DNA of 64,000 nucleotides from Cryptomeria japonica (Eukaryota; Streptophyta; Pinopsida; Cupressales; Cupressaceae), in NCBI RefSeq assembly GCF_030272615.1, contig NC_081406.1:220029497-220093496 (forward strand), given 5' to 3'. Below are positions 60,270-64,000 of the stretch, in pieces. Position 1 is the first letter of the stretch. Each line of letters starts with the position of its first letter. The notes beneath the pieces are model-generated. The model saw nothing but the letters and a program-made list of their open reading frames with translations. It ran no database searches and was not told where the DNA came from. A program made the position numbers and the translations under genes.

Positions 60270-61560
60270 ATTCTCCCCCTTTGTCATTGATGGTGCCAGG
60301 GTGAAGCCACAATAGTGGGTTACATTTTTTTGGCAACATTGACACTACAATATTAATTTTCAGAAAAAACTTCACATTCAAACACCTATTACTACTTAAC
60401 CGTAAGGAATTTGTAGATGATGTGAACTAGTAATTTGTGGATTTTTGTGTGTAGATTCTAAATATATTTTTTTGAATTTTTTTTGAATCAATTTGTTTCC
60501 ATTTTTCTATCTCCCTTGAAAACTAGTATTTTATAAAAAAAACAACATTTTTAAAGAGTGGTGCTCATTTGGTATGGCATAATTTTTTTTTCTAAAATAG
60601 ATATTAATGTGATTCTTTTCAATTTAGTTTTGTATATCTAGTGTTTTTAATTGGTTTGATAACAGTATCTTCAATATTTCATATTTTATTAAGTTTTGAA
60701 ATTGAGTTAACTGTAATTTTTACATATGTTCATTTGGTCACTGATAACTTGTTGTGTATGTATCAAAATTAAATTTTTTTGTTGGAAAGAGGACTTCAAT
60801 ACCTATTGTGTAGATATTTTTCAGAATTTTTTTTCACTTGTTAACTATTTTTCCACAAGCGTTGAACTCAAAAGTTGATGTTTGGTGTGAAACCTATGTT
60901 TAGTTAGTCTAAAAAAAACCCTTAATAAACTCAGTATATATTAAAATAATAATCATTTGAAATATCGCTTTGAGTAATACTATTATGAATTTGGGTTTCT
61001 CAAAATATATCAATTTGAGCACTCAATCTAAGCTTCGAAGGCCATAAATTTGCAGAAACTAGGAGAGTTTGAGGGGGAGACCTCTAACAAGGACTTTCAA
61101 TAGAACATATGCTCTATTGAAAGGGGTTTTATTGAACCTACTAGGGTTCGATCTAACCCCATTTCTATCGAAACCCCTTGGCACAAATTCATAGCGACCA
61201 CTTTCTATCAAACGTGACCTTTTTTAACTACTGACATACCATTGAAACCCCTATTGGCCAATTTTAAATTTTTTTTTCCTATGAACGATTTTATATAAAT
61301 ATAGATGCTTTTTTTTTCATTTTTTACACATCAAATTTGAAGGTTAATTCACATTTTTCACAAAGAAGACATTTTAAAGAGAATTTTCTTATTGTGGAAT
61401 TTTAAAAAGGCATTTTTTCAAATGAAGGATAAGGGGAAATAAAATTACAAGAGCAAATAAGACTTTGTGAAATTATTCACCTGAAATTGAATAAAGAAGT
61501 TGTGTACAACAATTGGAAAGATATCATAGAAAGAAAAGAGGTATGCACTATTGGAAACCA
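60270..61560. other. AT-rich stretch between LTRs
   Basis: The first ~50 bp continues the internal 3' region of the LTR-B element. The rest shows long T and A runs and no reading frame or repeat that I recognise. Confidence 0.4.
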
Positions 61561-62142
61561 TGAACACTGAGAGGGGGGTGGGTGAATCAGTGTTCTACTA
61601 GAATGGGGAAATTTAACCTTATTAATACAACAACTCAACAACCGGTAAACATAAAAACATATAAAAATAAGCAATAGTGCAACCGCAAAGATGAACACCA
61701 TAAGACCATAGATTTATATGTGGAAAACCTCACAGAGGAAAAAACATGGTGGAATTGGAGACCCACAGTATCTAGCCACTGATCAAATGAATAAAAATTA
61801 CAATAAGGGGCCTGGACATGCAGGAAGGCACACTTCCTAGAGCACACTACTCATCACAATGGAGTCTCACTAACTACAAAAGAGGTTAACCACCTCTGAA
61901 TATTTAGACAACAATCCAGAAAGAAGAATTGCTTATGATAGCATCAAACATTCCATATTACAATTCTGGTTAAGCTCAATACCGAAGGTCTAAAACCTCT
62001 TACATAAACCCAACTCGATCACCTATGATTGACCAAATCATCTACACAAAATGGTTATTAACCATTATTCGCTCCTTGCCTATGTATGTGTATTCTACAA
62101 TGAGATCTTATTATTAGACAATTCAAATAACCAAAAGACAAC
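61561..62142 (-). repeat. Copia LTR fragment (LTR-C)
   Basis: It starts TGAACACTGAGAGGGG and shares with LTR-D the stretches AGATTTATATGTGGAAAACCT, CACTTCCTAGAG-like and CTACAATGAGATCTTA. It is cut at 62142, where LTR-D begins, so only part of the LTR remains here. Confidence 0.6.
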
Positions 62143-63352
62143 TGGGAGGGAGGGGTGAATCAGTTGTCATAGATTACCAGAAACTGTTAGCAATTAAAAC
62201 TTTAATATAGTAACCCAAAAAATTAATACCAGAATGCTTAAACCAAATACTGGAATAGTAGTTAAACCAATTAAACATAAAAAAATAATCACAAAATAAA
62301 TACCATCCACATGACACCAAGATTTATATGTGGAAAACCTGGTAAAAGGAAAAACCATGGTGGGAAGCCTACCCACAGTCAAATAATACTTATGCGGTAA
62401 GTATGTGAATTACAATTGAGGGGCCTACACTCACAGGAAGGCCAAAAACCTAGAGTGCACTGCTCATCACAAAAGGAGCCTCACTGACTACATAGAAATC
62501 TAGACTACAATCTGGAGAAGTGTTGAACTACGAAAGATATCATCTCCTATGCCCGAGTACAGTTCTGGTTAAGCTCAATACCAGAGGACTAATCCTCTTA
62601 CATAAACCCAATACGATCTCCAAATATCAACCAAATCATCTTCCTAAATGATATTACATTATTCGCACATTACATCCCTTGACCATGACCTCTAACATAG
62701 CCATGATGATCTACAATGAGATCTTAAAACTATATATACAAACCCTCTACCATAAACAATCAGGTCAACCACCAGATAATAAACCAATTACATAATTGCA
62801 AACCATGTCGGCCTTAGACCAAACAAATAATGTCCAAAACATAAGTCATCGCAGAAACATATCAAGAGGTCCAATCCACACGTTTCATTAAAGCCAGTCC
62901 ATAACCTAGATCAATCGAGACCCAATATAGGTCCACATGCTAGAGGAATGATCTCAATCCACCAAGTATCGAACGTGATCACCAACAGCATCCTGAAACT
63001 CCACCAAAAGTTGCAGCAACACAACTTATGCAATTCATCAAAGATCTTCATCAAAAGCTTTGTCGGTAAAACCTTCGTTGGAACCATAAACCAAGCTTCT
63101 AAGCAAACAGGATAGCATCCGATAACCAGACCAAAACCAATTGACTAAGTATGAGCATGAGCATCATGAACAAGCCAATTCCATCAACAAAATATATCAG
63201 AGCCTACCGGATCATGTTGGATCCAAATCAACCAAAAACCACTCAACCTACCAAGACTAGAAGGGTGTCGGTAAAGCATCCAAACAACTAGTGTTGGCAT
63301 CAATGACAAAACATCAATGCAATACATAATCAATTCCACCAAATGTCCAACA
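62143..63352 (-). repeat. Copia 3' LTR (LTR-D)
   Basis: 1210 bp. On the minus strand it starts TGTTGGACATTTGG at 63352 and ends at 62143 (plus strand TGGGAGGGAGGGG). The purine tract CCAAAGGGGGAGAT is immediately upstream on the minus strand. A TATA-like TATATATA is near 62730. Confidence 0.75.
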
Positions 63353-63729
63353 ATCTCCCCCTTTGGCATTGATGGCCACACTAGATGTGAAAAACATCTA
63401 AGTACCAAGAAATGCCAAACAAGTCTCCCCCAATGGAAGATAGCCAACAATTTCCCGCATACAAGTCTGAAATAAAGACCAAACTCCTTGTGTGAATAAT
63501 ATCTTTGTAAATCTCTGAATCTCTCTCTTTTTCCTTTTCTTTTTCACTTCCTTTTTCACATCAATATCACTCCCCCTTTGACATCAATGCCAGAAATCTA
63601 ACAAAAATATCAAAGCAAAAACATAAACCATTGAATCATAAAGCTGCCTACTCCCTATGAGCAGTATCATCCCACATTAGTGTTGAAATGAAAAGTATCT
63701 CTAATAATGCATACCAAACTGATGCCAAG

Positions 63730-64000
63730 ACACATCAATCAAGTCTCTACTGGAGGGGCAAAAACTCCCAATCTGTCTCTCAGGTACTCAAATGATTCCT
63801 AGGGCAAAGGTTTAGTGAAAATATCTACAATCTACTCTTTAGTGTTCACATAAACCAATCTAACTTCATTTGCTTCCACTTTTCCTTCAAAAATTTGTAT
63901 TTGATAGATATGTGCTTTGTCTTAGAATGAAATATTGGATTCTTTGATATATCAATAGCAATAGAGTTATCACAATGAATAATTACTAGCGCATCACAAT
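63730..64000 (-). pseudogene. Copia pol 3' end, running off the window
   Basis: From the window edge the minus-strand frame reads IIHCDNSIAIDISKNPIFHSKTKHISIKYKFLKEKVE, then VRLVYVNTKE, TAG, IVDIFTKPLP, TAG, ESFEYLRDRLG; each quoted piece is separated by residues not shown. These are the DNxSAI, SKTKHI and IFTKPL motifs of Copia RNase H. Both stops stand where relatives have Gln. It belongs to the element whose 3' LTR is LTR-D, with extra purine tracts at ~63425 and ~63572. Confidence 0.85.

Noticed and set aside
1-64000. tRNA, rRNA or other structured RNA genes
   Set aside because: No tRNA A/B-box pair in a cloverleaf or rRNA core sequence was recognised by eye. The only tRNA-like match is the Copia primer binding site at 4835.

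Overview
This window reads as intergenic DNA from a large, repeat-rich plant genome, most likely a gymnosperm (inferred from old nested retroelements, Sirevirus-like Copia LTRs, a plant L1 with an RNase H domain, and gene sparsity). Only one intact host gene is supported: a single-exon SAUR auxin-response gene at 37850-38353 (+). Nearly everything else recognisable is mobile or repetitive DNA.

Layout. 1-1538: AT-rich, nothing recognised. 1539-10590: a near full-length plant L1-type LINE on the minus strand, split by a truncated Copia LTR element (3755-6848, plus strand). 10798-11926: AT-rich, including a tandem family of old repeats. 11927-34094: a ~22 kb segment bounded by 28-bp terminal inverted repeats and lying exactly inside one copy of that family. 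I interpret it as one giant DNA transposon. It carries a duplicated left end, a multi-exon plus-strand gene (12650-14528), a solo LTR with target duplication (14705-15413), a 359-bp tandem array (15786-19058), a minus-strand transposase-like gene of about 1000 codons (19342-22466), a palindromic minisatellite in two blocks (23271-24980 and 30946-32745), and palindromic sites near the right end. The minisatellite was split by a minus-strand LTR element with a gag-like zinc-knuckle region and no pol (24981-30945). 34095-36900: the host repeat resumes, with a non-LTR retroposon inserted (34910-36427). 37400-38400: the SAUR gene. 38400-57390: mostly featureless AT-rich DNA with a second retroposon of the same kind (43393-45213). 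57391-64000: minus-strand Copia LTRs nested against one another, two with the pol 3' end attached.

How the parts fit. The two genes in the 22 kb element look like an accessory protein and a transposase-like protein. Both keep long reading frames broken almost only by nonsense codons that C-to-T change would produce, so this copy was probably silenced by methylation and decayed in place. Family names beyond LINE, Copia and SAUR are deliberately withheld where they could not be recognised.
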